Positions 48,514 through 59,247 of a DNA stretch of 64,000 bases are shown piece by piece. This DNA is from Chitinophagaceae bacterium (GTDB lineage: Bacteria; Bacteroidota; Bacteroidia; Chitinophagales; Chitinophagaceae). The notes under the pieces were generated by a model. That model worked only from the letters and a program-made list of their open reading frames with translations. It made no database searches and was not told the origin of the DNA. Each line of letters begins with the position of its first letter. Position 1 is the stretch's first letter. The stretch covers positions 93,548 through 157,547 of the forward strand of contig JANPZZ010000024.1 in assembly GCA_024707305.1 (NCBI GenBank). Direction: 5' to 3'. Position numbers and translations under genes: made by a program.

Positions 48514-51392
48514 ATGGCAGAATTAAAACTTCCCAGACTTTTAGCAGCCGCCAAGGAATTCAACGTTGGCCAGGATACCCTTATCGATTTCCTGGTGGGC
48601 AAAGGTTTTTCCAAAGATGAGCTGAAGCCAACTTCCAAGCTATCGGAGGAGATGTACCGTGCGCTTCAACATGAATTCCAGGGTGACAAGGCCGCGAAGA
48701 TGAAGAGCGATCAGGTTGACCTGCCAAAAGGTGCACAAGCGGAAACCCGCAAGAAGAAGGAAGAAGAAGAAGTGACTTTCCGCAAGGAAAAAGAAGAGAA
48801 AAAGACTGCAGCTCCGGCTCCTGTTAAAGAAGAGCCAGCGCCAGTTGTAGAGGAAAAACCTGCAGCGGAAGAGCCAGCACCGGTAGAGCCTGAGCCTAAA
48901 AAAGCAGAGGAAGAGGTAGAAGTGGTAAAAGTGGAGGCTCCGGAATTCAATCTGCCTAAAGTGGTTGACAAAATCGACCTGTCGGCAATCGATTCTTCTA
49001 CACGCCCTAAAAAGGTGGTGAAGAAGAAATCGGAACAAAAAGCAGAAGCCGCGCCAGAACCCAAACCAGCGAAAAAAGCAGCCGCACCCACAGAAGAGCC
49101 TGCACCCGTAGTGGAAGCTGCTCAACCAACAGCAGCGCCAACAGAAGATAAAGAAGATGATGCGCCGCCGGTAATTGAGAATATTCGCGCTGAAAAAAAT
49201 CGAAGGACCAAAGATCCTTGGTAAGATCGAATTACCTACAGACAGCGATACACGTCCCAAAAAAGACGAAAAACGTAAGCGCAAACGCATTCCGATCGAG
49301 AAGAAAGACATGCGTACCGATACTGGCAATGCTGGTGGCGGACAGCGCGGCCCCGGTCAGGGTGGTGGCCCCCGCGGTCCACACCAGGGCGGTAACCGCA
49401 ACGATCAACGTGGTCGAAGTGGCGGTGGTAACAGGCCTCAACGTGGCGGCATGACGCGCCGCGAGGACAAGCTGATCGACGAAAAAGAAATTCAAAAGAA
49501 AATACAGGAAACCCAGGCAAAACTTTCTGGTGGTGGCAACCGCAAAGGTGTGAAAGCACGTATGCGTCGTGAAAAACGCCAGGAGATGGCTGAAGCCATG
49601 GGAGATACAGGCGATGATAGCAAATTGCAGGTAACTGAGTTTATCAGCGTGAGCGAACTCGCCAGCCTGATGGACGTAAGCTTTGCTGAAGTAATCAGCA
49701 AGTGTATGAACCTCGGCATCATGGTGTCGATCAACCAACGCCTGGATGCAGAAGTAATTGAGCTGGTGGCAAGTGAGTTTGGATTCGATGTGGAATTCAT
49801 CGATATGGAGAAGCAAATGGAAATGGAGGAAGAGGAAGATGAGGATAGCGAAGAGGAACTGGAACATCGCTCACCGATCGTTACGATCATGGGTCACGTT
49901 GACCACGGTAAAACTTCATTGCTCGATTACATCCGTAGCGCGAATGTGGTTGCCGGTGAAGCAGGTGGTATCACCCAGCACATTGGAGCTTACCAGGTGA
50001 AGATTCCAAACGGAAAAAGAAATTACTTTCCTTGATACACCCGGTCACGAAGCCTTTACGGCCATGCGTGCACGTGGTGCCAAAGTAACCGATATCGCAG
50101 TAATCGTAATTGCGGCCGATGATGCCGTGATGCCACAAACCCGTGAAGCCATCAGCCACGCACAGGCTGCCGGTGTTCCGATGATTTTTGCGATCAACAA
50201 AATCGATAAACCCGGTGCTAACTCCCAGAAAATCTATGAGCAGCTTTCACAAATGAACCTGCTGGTGGAAGAATGGGGTGGTAAATTCCAAAGCCAGGAA
50301 ATTGCCGCGAAATCGGGTCTGAACGTAGATAAACTGCTTGAAAAAATATTGCTGGAAGCTGAATTGCTCGACCTGAAAGCGAACCCCAACAGGGAAGCAG
50401 CCGGAACGATCATTGAAGCATCGCTCGATAAAGGTCGTGGTTATGTGGCCACCCTCCTGGTGGAGAATGGTACCCTGCGACCCGGCGACCTGGTAGTGAG
50501 TGGCCAGTATTATGGTCGCGTAAAAGCGATGTTCAACGAAAGGAACAAACGCACCGAAGAAGCGGGTCCCGCAGCTCCGGCCGTAATTCTTGGTTTGAAC
50601 GGGTGCCCCACAGGCAGGTGAGAAATTTAAAGTGTACGCAGACGAATCAGAAGCAAAAAGATATTGCCAACCGCCGCGCCCAGATCCTCCGCGAACAGGG
50701 TATGCGTGCGAAGAAACATATCACGCTGGATGAAATTGGCCGCCGACTTGCACTGGGTAACTTTAAAGAACTGAACGTGATCATCAAAGGTGACGTGGAT
50801 GGTTCGGTAGAAGCCCTGAGTGACTCATTGCAAAAACTTTCAACAGAAGAAATCGCTGTACGCGTTCTGCTGAAAGGTGTAGGTCAGATTTCTGAAAGTG
50901 ATGTGGTACTGGCAGCTGCTTCAGATGCTGTAATCATTGGCTTTAACGTTCGTCCTTCGCAGCAGGCTAACAGGCTCGCAGAAAACGAAGGCGTGGAAAT
51001 TAAACTGTACTCCATCATCTACACCGCGATTGACGAAATCAGAAGCGCGATGGAAGGGATGTTGGAACCCAAAGTACAGGAGAAGATTGGGGGCAAATGT
51101 GGAAGTACGAGAAGTATTCAAATTTGATAAAGCTACCGTGGCCGGATGTTATGTACGCGACGGAAAAATCAAGCGCGACTCGAAAGTGCGCCTGATCCGC
51201 GACGGTATCGTTGTATATCCCGTGGCTGAAGGTGTGGTAGGTGAACTCGCTTCACTGAAACGCTTCAAGGACGACGCCAAAGATGTACAGGCCGGTATGG
51301 AGTGTGGTTTAACAATTAAGAATTATTCAGACCTTAAAGTGGGCGATGTAGTTGAGGCATACGAAGAAGAAGAAGTGAAGAGAACGCTGTAA
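48514..51392 (+). CDS. infB: Translation initiation factor IF-2, five frame breaks
   Basis: GTPase that places initiator tRNA on the 30S subunit. Start at ATG 48514 ([22 protein letters not shown]2 N-domain). A long charged, Pro/Ala/Glu-rich region and a Gly/Arg-rich stretch follow ([16 protein letters not shown] type), then the G domain near residue 458 with [12 protein letters not shown], the DTPGHEAF switch and NKIDKPG, and the C-terminal IF2 domains. Breaks: A7 at 49193-49199, A5 at 50014-50018, G3 at 50601-50603, A5 at 50655-50659 and G5 at 51089-51093, each with one extra base. The corrected protein is about 957 residues. Because the gene is essential, the breaks must be artefacts. Confidence 0.96.
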
Positions 51393-51425
51393 TCGACGTT
51401 CGATGATCGATGGTCGATGGTCGGG
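51393..51425. repeat. Heptamer repeat after infB
   Basis: About four heptamer-like units (GTTCGAT, GATCGAT, GGTCGAT) start three bases after the infB stop codon. Same unit as in the satellite at 42355-44215. No hairpin module here. Confidence 0.8.
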
Positions 51426-51505
51426 AGGAGAGGTGAGATGGAAAATTTTGTTAAACCTCTCCAATCGATGCCCTTCTCTGCCCCGCTAATTTTACTTTTA
51501 GAATC

Positions 51506-52887
51506 ATGAAACGATTTTCACGTATTTATTTCCTGTGTTTGTTGATGATGTTGGTTTCAACGCTGGTATATGCACAGCCCCGCAAGGCTGTAGCCGACAA
51601 AATTGTAGCTGTTGTAGGCGACAGGATCATTTTACAGTCCGATATTAAAAACTCGATCGACGATGCTCGTCGCCAGGGCAGCGAAGTTCCTGCCAATGCA
51701 TTTTGTATGCTGATGGATCAGGCGCTGGTTTCGAAAGTACTCATGTTGCAGGCTGAGAAAGATTCGCTGCCCGTAACTGATGAAGAAGTAGAAGCAGAAC
51801 TTGATCAACGGGTACGTTACTTCATTCGTGAAGTAGGTAGCCAACAGGCACTGGAAGAATATGCCGGTAAAACGATCTATCAGATTAAAGATGATGCCCG
51901 CGAATCGGTAAAAGAACGCAAGCTTGCCGACGCGATGCAGCAAAAGATCGTGAGTAATGTGAAAATTACGCCAACAGAAGTAAAAGCTTATTTCGATAAA
52001 ATCCCCAAAGACAGTCTTCCTTATTTTGAATCCGAACTGGAAGTAGGACAGATCGTGTTGTTGCCAAAAGCATCGCGCGACCTGGAGTCGTACATCTTTG
52101 CGGAAATGAACAACTACAAAAAGCAGATCGAATCGAAAACAGCCACGTTTGAACAACTGGCACAACGATTCTCGGAAGATCCGGGTAGTAAAGACCGCGG
52201 GGGATTTTATCAGATCAACCGAAATGAAAAATCATGGGATCCCGTGTTTTTGTCAACGGCTTTCCGTTTGAAAGAAGGTGAAATTTCCGCGCCTGTTAAA
52301 TCAGATCGCTTTGGATATTTTCTGATTCGCATGGAAAAACGCCGTGGCGATGATGCGGATGTAAGAATGATTCTACGCATACCGCCGGTAACAGAAACAG
52401 AAATCAACCAGGGTAAAGCAAGACTTGATTCTATCCGTTCACAAATTATAGCTGGCAGCATCAGCTTCAATGATGCGGCTGCACGTTATACGGAAGACGA
52501 GAATGCTAAGTTCGCAGGTCCTTTCTTTATGAACCGCGACGGGTCCTACTATATCACCATCGATCAGTTGGATAATGAAACAGTGGGTGTGTTGCGCACG
52601 CTGAATGTGGGTGACATTTCTGCTCCCGTTCCTTTCACCAGCGATCAGGGTAAAAAGGTGTTCGCATTGTATACCTTAAATCAAGATCAGAACCGCATAT
52701 CATGAATATGCGCGATGACTATAGCAAAATAGCAGGCGCTGCACTGGCTGAAAAGAAACAGAAAGTGCTGCACCAGTGGCTGCTGGACAAAATGTCGAGC
52801 TATTACATTATGGTGGATGATGATACACAGGGCGATTGTCCTTCACTTGCGCAATATGCAAGCAAAGAAGGGAAGCAGGCGCTGTAA
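51506..52887 (+). CDS. surA: Periplasmic chaperone / peptidyl-prolyl isomerase SurA, one frame break
   Basis: Signal peptide ending VYAQ, then the SurA N-terminal helical domain (VADKIVAVVGDRIILQSDIKN) and two parvulin-type domains: ESELEVGQIVLLPKAS to GGFYQINRNEKSWDPVF, and DVRMILRIPPVTETEI to AGPFFMNRDGS. It helps fold outer-membrane proteins. The first frame ends at 52705, but the frame from there (RSEPHIMNMRDDYSKIAG ... KVLHQWLLDKMSSYYIMVDD) is the normal SurA C-terminus. One T is missing at about 52670-52673; the corrected length is about 460 residues. Confidence 0.92.
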
Positions 52888-52926
52888 ATTGATCAGAAGA
52901 GAATATTCCTGTTTTTTCTTACAAAT

Positions 52927-52980
52927 AAAAAGGGAGAATAAAATTCATTGTTTTTCACAATGAGGTTTATTCTCCCTTTT
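52927..52980 (+). terminator. Rho-independent terminator after surA
   Basis: Long stem AAAAGGGAGAATAAA / TTTATTCTCCCTTTT with an inner hairpin TCATTGT / ACAATGA, 40 bp past the stop codon. A/T-rich ends support termination in both directions. Confidence 0.85.
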
Positions 52981-53114
52981 GTTTGAGCTATTTTATTGTA
53001 AATAATGCGTTTACAATCGGCAATCGCGGCAGGCAGTTGTCGGCGGTTTTTTACTTTTCAACCTATTATCCCAAACCCTTATGCATCCCCTGGCGCTTTG
53101 CCATATTTATCTCG

Positions 53115-53122
53115 TACCTTTG
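53115..53122 (+). promoter_or_regulatory. Promoter -7 box of the PurF-type gene
   Basis: TACCTTTG fits TAnnTTTG, 20 bp before the start codon at 53143. A TTTG lies at 53097-53100, but the spacing of 14 bp is shorter than usual for the -33 element, so the upstream element is uncertain. Confidence 0.6.
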
Positions 53123-53142
53123 CGCCTTTCCGCAACAATCCC

Positions 53143-54991
53143 ATGAGTGATTCCATAAAGCACGAATGCGGCCTTGCATTCATCCGGCTCAGAAAGTCAT
53201 TTTCTTATTATCAGCAACAATACGGCACTGTGCTGTGGGGGCTGAACAAGCTATACCTGCTAATGGAAAAGCAGCACAACCGTGGACAGGACGGCGCAGG
53301 TATCGCTTCGCTGAAGTTGAATGTTGAGCCCGGTTACCCTTTCATGAACCGTAAACGCAGCAATGCGCCCCAGGCTATCGCCGATATTTTCTCACAAATA
53401 GGCCAGGAAATAGAGGAGCTGGAACGGTACCATCCTAATATCAGGAATCACCCCGGCCTCATGAAAGGCCACGTTAATTACCTGGGTGAAGTTTTGCTGG
53501 GCCACCTGCGCTACGGCACACAGGGAAAGAACAAGCTGGAGTATTGCCACCCCTTCATAAACCGCGACACGATTCCTACACGCAACCTGGCCCTGGCCGG
53601 AAACTTCAACATCGTTAATACCGACGAGTTGTTTAAACGTGTAGGCAAAGTTCCCAGCGAAACGATGCGCTTCAGCGATCTGGCTGCCATGATCGAACTC
53701 ATGCACCAGAACCTCTGTGAAGAAGATGAACGCACACCCGGCAAACTGGATATCAAAAACGTATTGCGCGCCACACTCCCCATCTTCGATGGCGGCTTCC
53801 ACGTGGGCGGGTTTACCGGCAATGGTATCGGCTTTGTTTTCCGCGATGCACATGGTATCCGTCCTTCTTATTACTATATCGATGATGAAGTGGTGGTTGC
53901 CGCATCAGAACGTGCAGCTATCCGCACCACCTTCAACGTAGCCGAGAATGAAGTGAAAGAACTGATGCCCGGACAGGCAATGATCGTTGATGAAAACGGA
54001 GAAATTGAATTTGCACAAATACTGGAGCCGCAGGAACGCAAAGCCTGCAGTTTTGAACGCATTTATTTCAGCCGTGGTAGCGACGAAAAGATTTACCGCG
54101 AACGAAATGCGCTGGGGTATAACCTGAGCGAGCAGGTACTGCACGCGATTGGTCATGACACTAAAAACACAATCGTTTCATTCATTCCCAATACAGCCGA
54201 AGTAGCTTTTTATGGACTTGTAAAGGGAATGGAAGACTACCTGGCGAAAGTAAAAACGGAGCGAATTCTTTCCTGGGGTAAAAATGTGGACCCGGTGCAG
54301 CTGGAAGAATTAATTCAACGCCGCATACGAATCGAGAAAATTGCCATCAAGGATGTAAAGATGCGCACTTTTATTACGGAAGACAGTAGCCGTAATGAAA
54401 TGGTGCAGCACGTGTATGATATCACCTACGGTACCGTTCGCCCGAATGAAGACACGCTGGTAGTGATTGACGATTCCATTGTGCGCGGAACCACCTTGCG
54501 TGAAAGTATCATCCGTATGCTAGCACGTTTGAAACCGAAAAAAATCATTGTTGTTTCATCATCACCACAAATACGCTATCCGGACTGCTATGGTATTGAC
54601 ATGAGCAAAATGGGTGATTTTGTCGCTTTTAATGCAGCAGTAAAACTGTTGCAGGAACGCGGCAAAGCTGGCTGTATGGACGAAATGCTGGAGCGTTGCC
54701 GACAGTTACAGGCGGAAGACAAACTGGACACTGAGAATGTGGTGAAACGACTGTATGAATCATTCACCCCCGAAGAGATTTCCGATAAAATTGCGCAACT
54801 CATCACACCCGAAGGAATGAATATTCCGGTGCAGGTGATTTTCCAAAGTATCGAAAAACCTGCATAAATCCTGCCCCAATAACCTCGGTGACTGGTACTT
54901 TACCGGTAACTACCCCACAAAAGGTGGAAACAGGGTGGTGAACAGGGCGTTTATGAATTACATGGAAGGAAAGAACGAGCGCGCTTATTAG
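53143..54991 (+). CDS. Amidophosphoribosyltransferase (PurF-type), one frame break
   Basis: First step of purine synthesis: PRPP plus glutamine to phosphoribosylamine. Start at ATG 53143 (MSDSIKHECGLAFIRLRK); the 46 residues before it in frame show no homology and overlap the promoter. It has a glutamine amidotransferase domain with a near-N-terminal Cys9, QHNRGQDGAGI and LLGHLRYGTQG, and the PRPP motif LVVIDDSIVRGTTLRES near residue 443. The frame breaks in the A5 run at 54854-54858, beyond which LGDWYFTGNYPTKGGNRVVN completes the protein at 54991 (about 615 residues). This is the long Bacteroidota form; whether it or another copy is the main PurF is not clear. Confidence 0.9.
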
Positions 54992-54993
54992 GA

Positions 54994-55491
54994 TTATTCA
55001 ACCGGATTTTTCGGCGCATCAAAAAACCAGAATTCCTTTTCAGCTTCAGCAAAGTCTGACCATTTATCGCTTTTGATATGAATGGCGAAAATGCCACAGG
55101 TAGGAATGTTGTCGATCGCGACATCCGTAAGGTCGTTGGCGAATTCGGTAAGCCCGTGGTTATGGGAAAATACTGCGACACAGTTATCGGTATCCGGCAA
55201 CTTGCTCAGCACTTTTTTAAATGCGGATGGCGAAGCCAGGTAGAGTTCATCCCGGAATTCAATTGCCGACTCTTTCGTATTCCAGGCCTCAATAAAATGT
55301 TCGGCGGTTTTTCGTGCACGTTTCGCGGTGCTTACCAGCACCTTGTCGGCAACGACATTTTTCAACTTTAACCTTTCAGCCATCATTGGCGCATCCCTTT
55401 TCCCGCGATCATTCAATGGCCGGTCAAAATCAGGAACAGAGAAGTTTTCCCAGCTACTTTTTGCATGACGGATCAGGAGAAGCGACTTCAT
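54994..55491 (-). CDS. SixA-type histidine phosphatase
   Basis: 165 residues with the RHG signature LLLIRHAKSSWENFSVPDFD, second conserved Arg in VSTAKRARKTAE and second His in VFSHNHGLTEFAN: a histidine phosphatase of the SixA branch, which in E. coli dephosphorylates phospho-His phosphotransfer domains. Its 3' end is 2 bp from the convergent PurF-type gene. No sensor kinase is adjacent. Confidence 0.9.
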   Translation of the reverse strand: MKSLLLIRHAKSSWENFSVPDFDRPLNDRGKRDAPMMAERLKLKNVVADKVLVSTAKRARKTAEHFIEAWNTKESAIEFRDELYLASPSAFKKVLSKLPDTDNCVAVFSHNHGLTEFANDLTDVAIDNIPTCGIFAIHIKSDKWSDFAEAEKEFWFFDAPKNPVE

Positions 55492-55534
55492 TGCAGGAAT
55501 GTTGGTGATGATTTGGCTGTAATATCAGTGAAAA

Positions 55535-56568
55535 TCACGAGATCGATTTTATAAAATCAGCAAAGCTGTTTACCGCCTTTACCTGGCCGGTTTCCTGCAG
55601 GTGGCGTGCGAGGTACTCCTGTTCGGTTTGCCCCGGTGTGGGTATCAAAACCGCATTTTTCCCCATCGCCATTATATCCATGACGGTTGTATATCCGCTG
55701 CGGCTGACGACAGTTTCAGCCATAGCCATTTCCTTTTCATATTCAGCGGTATTGAGATGGTTATATATGCGGATGCTGGAAGTGGAAGGAATAAAACTAT
55801 CGTGGTTGGGCAGTCCGCGTACAATACATGCCGAGCCGGGATAGTGGGCAATCTGTTTCATGACCTCATTTTCCAGGATGCTGCGTTGCGGTTCTGGTCC
55901 GGAAATGCTGATAAAGAGATGGCCGGGCTTCGTTGCTGTTGGTTGGGCCGACAGGCGCGAGAGTGGGCCGATGTATTTTACCGGCACCGCTGGCATTTTT
56001 GCGGGATGTGAAAGAATGCCGGCCAATCCGGGCGATTCTTTCACATCCGGCACCCAACATTCTGAAAAGTTCTTTATCTGCGCATAATTCCAGCGTTGCA
56101 TTATTTGGGAAGCCCATTTACCCCAGGGATGGATGATCCAAAGCTGGTGGGTAATAAAAACTGAGCGGATCCCGGGGTGATACAACCCAAAACGATTATC
56201 AGAAATAACCATATCAAACCGGTGCTCGCGGTGCGCGCGGTCTAACCATCGATTTTCGGCCTTTATCGCCCTTTTGATCGCTGGAAGCTGTTTTACCAGC
56301 TTCCAGGTAGTTCCGGCGGCAGACCGGCCGTATTTTACACGATAGCCCGGTAATTGTAAAAAGGGGAGTTCAGGAAAAACCTGGCGGAGTAGCTGCTCCT
56401 GTGGGCCTTCTCCGGCAAGCCAAACATCATGACCCGCTTTTTTTAATGTACAAATAACAGGTATACAGCGCGTAGCGTGGCCAAGCCCCAATCTAGCGGT
56501 GCCACAAGCACGCGCAGGGTTCCGGGTACATTTCCGAGCGCCGTTATTACTCCGTTATTTTTTGACAT
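55535..56568 (-). CDS. MurG-like glycosyltransferase, one frame break near the start
   Basis: About 344 residues with the GT28/MurG-like C-domain (GHLFISISGPEPQRSILENE, ETVVSRSGYTTVMDIMAMGKNAVLIPTPGQTEQEYLA). One C is missing at 56481-56482; correcting it joins RVLVAPLDWGLGHATRCIPV, the typical first strand and loop. The start is then probably ATG 56568, or a downstream GTG. It is a predicted glycosyltransferase of the family that includes MurG and UGT-like enzymes. Substrate unknown. Confidence 0.82.
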
Positions 56569-56629
56569 TTTTCAACCCTCTGAATACTATTTTGTTTGTA
56601 AAATAGTTTTAATTTAGAAAATTCAAGCT

Positions 56630-56776
56630 ATGAGGAAAACACAAACGATGGCCCTCTTGTTCCTTCTGGTTGCGGCGATTATGTTTACATCTTGCAGTCG
56701 CAACTATTATTCGGGCAGTGGTAAGAAAGGTAAGGGATGCGGATGTCCGAATACGAAAGGAATGGTGGGTTACTAA
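56630..56776 (+). CDS. 48-residue lipoprotein with Gly/Cys tail
   Basis: ATG 56630, signal peptide with a lipobox-like end FTSC (Cys22), then a short tail SRNYYSGSGKKGKGCGCPNT followed by KGMVGY. The final Lys-Gly-Cys-Gly-Cys-Pro-Asn motif recurs in tiny Bacteroidota lipoproteins. Its size keeps it below usual gene-finding cut-offs. Followed 12 bp later by an 80-residue gene, so possibly cotranscribed. Function unknown. Confidence 0.75.
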   Translation: MRKTQTMALLFLLVAAIMFTSCSRNYYSGSGKKGKGCGCPNTKGMVGY

Positions 56777-56788
56777 AACACCAAAGCG

Positions 56789-57031
56789 ATGAAGATGCCA
56801 AATCGCGACTTGCTGGTTCTGCTTAAGAATGAGTATATGAGCCAAAGCGCAATTGACCACGAAGTGGAATGTCTGAACCACATCCTGCACGACGCAGAGT
56901 CGAACGAGCATTTTTGCATTGCTCACGAACTGGTAGAGCGTAACTATATCACATCCCGCGCAAAAAAAATATTAAAAGCAATCCGCTATACAGAACTGAA
57001 ACCATTCCAGTTTTTAATTAATAAAAACTAA
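56789..57031 (+). CDS. Hypothetical 80-residue protein
   Basis: Cytoplasmic-looking small protein (KMPNRDLLVLLKNEYMSQ, then CLNHILHDAESNEHFCIAHELVERNYITSRAKKILKAIR), mostly predicted helical and basic at the end. No recognised domain. A terminator follows within 20 bp. It lies between the tiny lipoprotein and the convergent aminotransferase gene. Confidence 0.6.
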   Translation: MKMPNRDLLVLLKNEYMSQSAIDHEVECLNHILHDAESNEHFCIAHELVERNYITSRAKKILKAIRYTELKPFQFLINKN

Positions 57032-57049
57032 TCGCGTTCTCAATTCAGC

Positions 57050-57087
57050 AATCGGTACGAGTTTTAAAACCCGCACCGATTTTTTTT
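57050..57087. terminator. Bidirectional terminator
   Basis: Imperfect 16-bp stem (AATCGGTACGAGTTTT / AAAACCCGCACCGATT, two A-C mismatches) followed by T8 on the plus strand, between the convergent genes ending at 57031 and 57089. Confidence 0.75.
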
Positions 57088-57088
57088 A

Positions 57089-58349
57089 TTAGCGATTCAG
57101 CTTCTTCAATGCATCACGCAGCTTGTTAATCATTTCACCGATCTCTTCTTTTTTGCAGGTTCCCACACTTAATCTATACCACGCAGAATCATTGGGTGCA
57201 CCAAATGCATAAAAAGGCACCACAGCAAGTTTTGCTTCATCCAGAATATACGCGGTTACGTCACTTTGTGTAGCCAGCAGTTTTCCTTCGGCCGTGGTGC
57301 TGCCAACAGCATTGAGGCTGATGGTTAAATAAATGGCAGCTTCAGGAGCGATAGAGTCAACTGGCAGGCCCTCATTTTTCAGTTGTTGGAAACCATCATG
57401 TATCGAACGAAGGCGCTCTTCAACTTCACGGCGGAAGTTGACCAGGTATTTATCAATGGCATCACGTTGCGTAAGGAATTTTGCCACCGCTTTTTGCTCA
57501 GCCATTGGTGCCCATGCGCCTACATGCGTAAGAATGGCTTTCATTTTTGAAATCAATGTTGCAGGTCCCATGCTCCAGCCCACACGCACACCGGTACTTG
57601 CAAACACTTTGCTGATCGCATCGATGAAAATGGTGTATTCACGCATTTCAGGACGCAGTCCTACCGGGTTGTAGTGCGCAATATCACCGTAAGTAAGCTG
57701 CCAGTACATCTGATCATACATCAGATATAATTTCTTTTCATCTTTACCACGTGTGTTGTTCTCCGAAACAACAAGGTCACAGATATCTTCCAGGTCTTTT
57801 TTGCTGAAGGTGGTTCCCGTAGGATTTTGTGGGCTGCATAGTGCAATCAGGCTCGCGCCTTTTACATGGGGAGCGATATCAGCAGCTGTAGGCATGAAGT
57901 TGTTTTCCGCTTTTGCCTGTACAACAACGTGCTCGCCTTTTACAAAATGTGTGTAGTGATTATTGTTCCAACTGGGAACAGCATAAATGATTTTATCATT
58001 CTCGTCGCAAACAGCACGGAAAACAGCATAAATCAATGGCCGTCCACCGGCTGCAACGAGAATTTCGTTTGCATGGTAGTCGAGCTTCTCTGTTTCTGCT
58101 ATATAAGTGCGAATGGAATCGCGCAGGTCCAGGTTTCCTTCGGCCGCCGGATAGTTTGTAAAATGATTGCGATATGCTTCAACTATTGCATCTTCCAGTT
58201 CTTTGGGAATAGGAAAAATTGCCGGATCAAAATCGCCTACAGTAAAGTTGTAAATTTTTTTCTCCCTGGCGAATTTTCTCCCTGATTTCACCACCCAGCT
58301 TCACAATTTCAGATCCAATCAGGGTTTCAGATAGTTGAGATAATTTCAT
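57089..58349 (-). CDS. Class I/II PLP-dependent aminotransferase, one frame break
   Basis: About 419 residues after correction: start ATG 58349 (MKLSQLSETLIGSEIVKLGG), then, after removing one base from the T7 run at 58255-58261, EKIRQGEKIYNFTVGDFDP. Class I fold: NPTGTTFSKKDLEDIC, the PLP lysine in IFIDAISKVFASTGVRVGWS and the conserved Arg near the end (WYRLSVGTC). Close to aspartate/aromatic aminotransferase-like proteins; substrate not deducible. Cytoplasmic. Confidence 0.9.
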
Positions 58350-58379
58350 TTGCGGAATTTTGCGCAAAGGTAACGAAGG

Positions 58380-58515
58380 AAAACGGAAGAAAATGAGGAA
58401 ATGAGGGAATGCAAGAGCGATTCAACTTCGTGTAAAATGTGCTAATATGGCAATGTGAAAATATGACAATGTGAAATCAAATTTCCACATTTCCACATTT
58501 CCTCATTTCCACATC
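58380..58515. repeat. Purine/pyrimidine inverted-arm repeat
   Basis: GAAAATGAGGAAATGAGGG-type arm at the left, pyrimidine arm TTTCCACATTTCCTCATTTCC at the right (58475-58512), with a middle containing TGTGAAAATATG. The arms are complementary in opposite orientation, so the transcript could fold into a long hairpin. Fills the gap between two reverse-strand genes; no coding content. Confidence 0.8.
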
Positions 58516-58523
58516 TCTTCGCG

Positions 58524-59072
58524 CTATTTTGATTTTTTAAAGTCTAAAATAACTCCATTAATACAATAGCGCAATCCTGTCGGTGGTGGTCCATCTTCGA
58601 ATACGTGGCCGAGGTGTGCTTTGCAGCGACCGCATTGTACTTCGGTGCGTGTCATTCCATGAGAATGATCAGGAGTATAAATCATACTGCTTTTGCTAAT
58701 GGGTTGATAGAAACTTGGCCATCCGCAACCGCTTTCAAATTTTGTATCGCTTTCAAATAATGCATTGCCGCATGCTTTGCAATAATAAGTTCCGATTTCT
58801 TTAGAATGCTCAAATGCACTCGTGCCAGGACGCTCCGTTCCTTTTTGTCGCGCGATATAATAAACTTCTTCGGGTAAAATTTTTTTCCATTCAGCTTCTG
58901 TCAGATCTACTTTCGATGTATCTGTATGCGAATAAATCGGATTATTTGATTTAGTACTATCCATAAAAGGTTTATTAGAAGATTTAGAAACAGTATCGCC
59001 CTGCGAAAAAGTGCATTGCTGCATACACAGTGCGAAAAGTAAAATCAATACGTATCGTGCAGAATTAATCAT
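58524..59072 (-). CDS. msrB: Exported peptide-methionine (R)-S-oxide reductase MsrB
   Basis: About 182 residues from ATG 59072 (INSARYVLILLFALCMQQC signal region, lipobox-like MQQC); the 22 residues before it in frame arise from the repeat. The MsrB domain has zinc-site pairs CKAC and CGRC, the GCGWPSFYQPIS block and the catalytic Cys in GLRYCINGVIL. It repairs methionine-R-sulfoxide in exported proteins. Single-domain form, no MsrA fusion. Divergent from adk, with which it shares a repeat-filled upstream region. Confidence 0.9.
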   Translation of the reverse strand: MINSARYVLILLFALCMQQCTFSQGDTVSKSSNKPFMDSTKSNNPIYSHTDTSKVDLTEAEWKKILPEEVYYIARQKGTERPGTSAFEHSKEIGTYYCKACGNALFESDTKFESGCGWPSFYQPISKSSMIYTPDHSHGMTRTEVQCGRCKAHLGHVFEDGPPPTGLRYCINGVILDFKKSK

Positions 59073-59089
59073 GAACAATATAAAGTTAC

Positions 59090-59215
59090 GAGAGAAAATG
59101 TGGAAATGTGAAAATGAGGAAATGTGGCAATAGGGCAAGGTGGCAACGTTATAAGAGCGCTAAATGAAGTTATTTTCTCATTTCCACATTTCCATATTTT
59201 CCCATTATCCTACTT
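59090..59215. repeat. Inverted-arm purine repeat in the msrB/adk divergent promoter region
   Basis: GAGAAAATGTGGAAATGTGA-type arm (59092-59130) and pyrimidine arm TTTTCTCATTTCCACATTTCC (about 59172-59192) facing each other around a spacer. Its right edge touches the adk -7 box at 59215. No gene is present. Confidence 0.8.
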
Positions 59216-59222
59216 ATATTTG
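59215..59222 (+). promoter_or_regulatory. adk promoter -7 box
   Basis: TATATTTG fits TAnnTTTG and lies 25 bp before the adk start codon. No convincing -33 TTG at the usual distance, as the upstream DNA is repeat. Confidence 0.55.
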
Positions 59223-59247
59223 CCTGAATCACGATCAGATAAGATTT

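Noticed and set aside
48640..49867. Long reverse-strand frames opposite infB (126-229 residues)
   Set aside because: They arise from the Lys/Glu/Arg-rich codon use of the IF-2 linker; composition is Phe/Cys/Arg/Leu-rich low complexity without a family.
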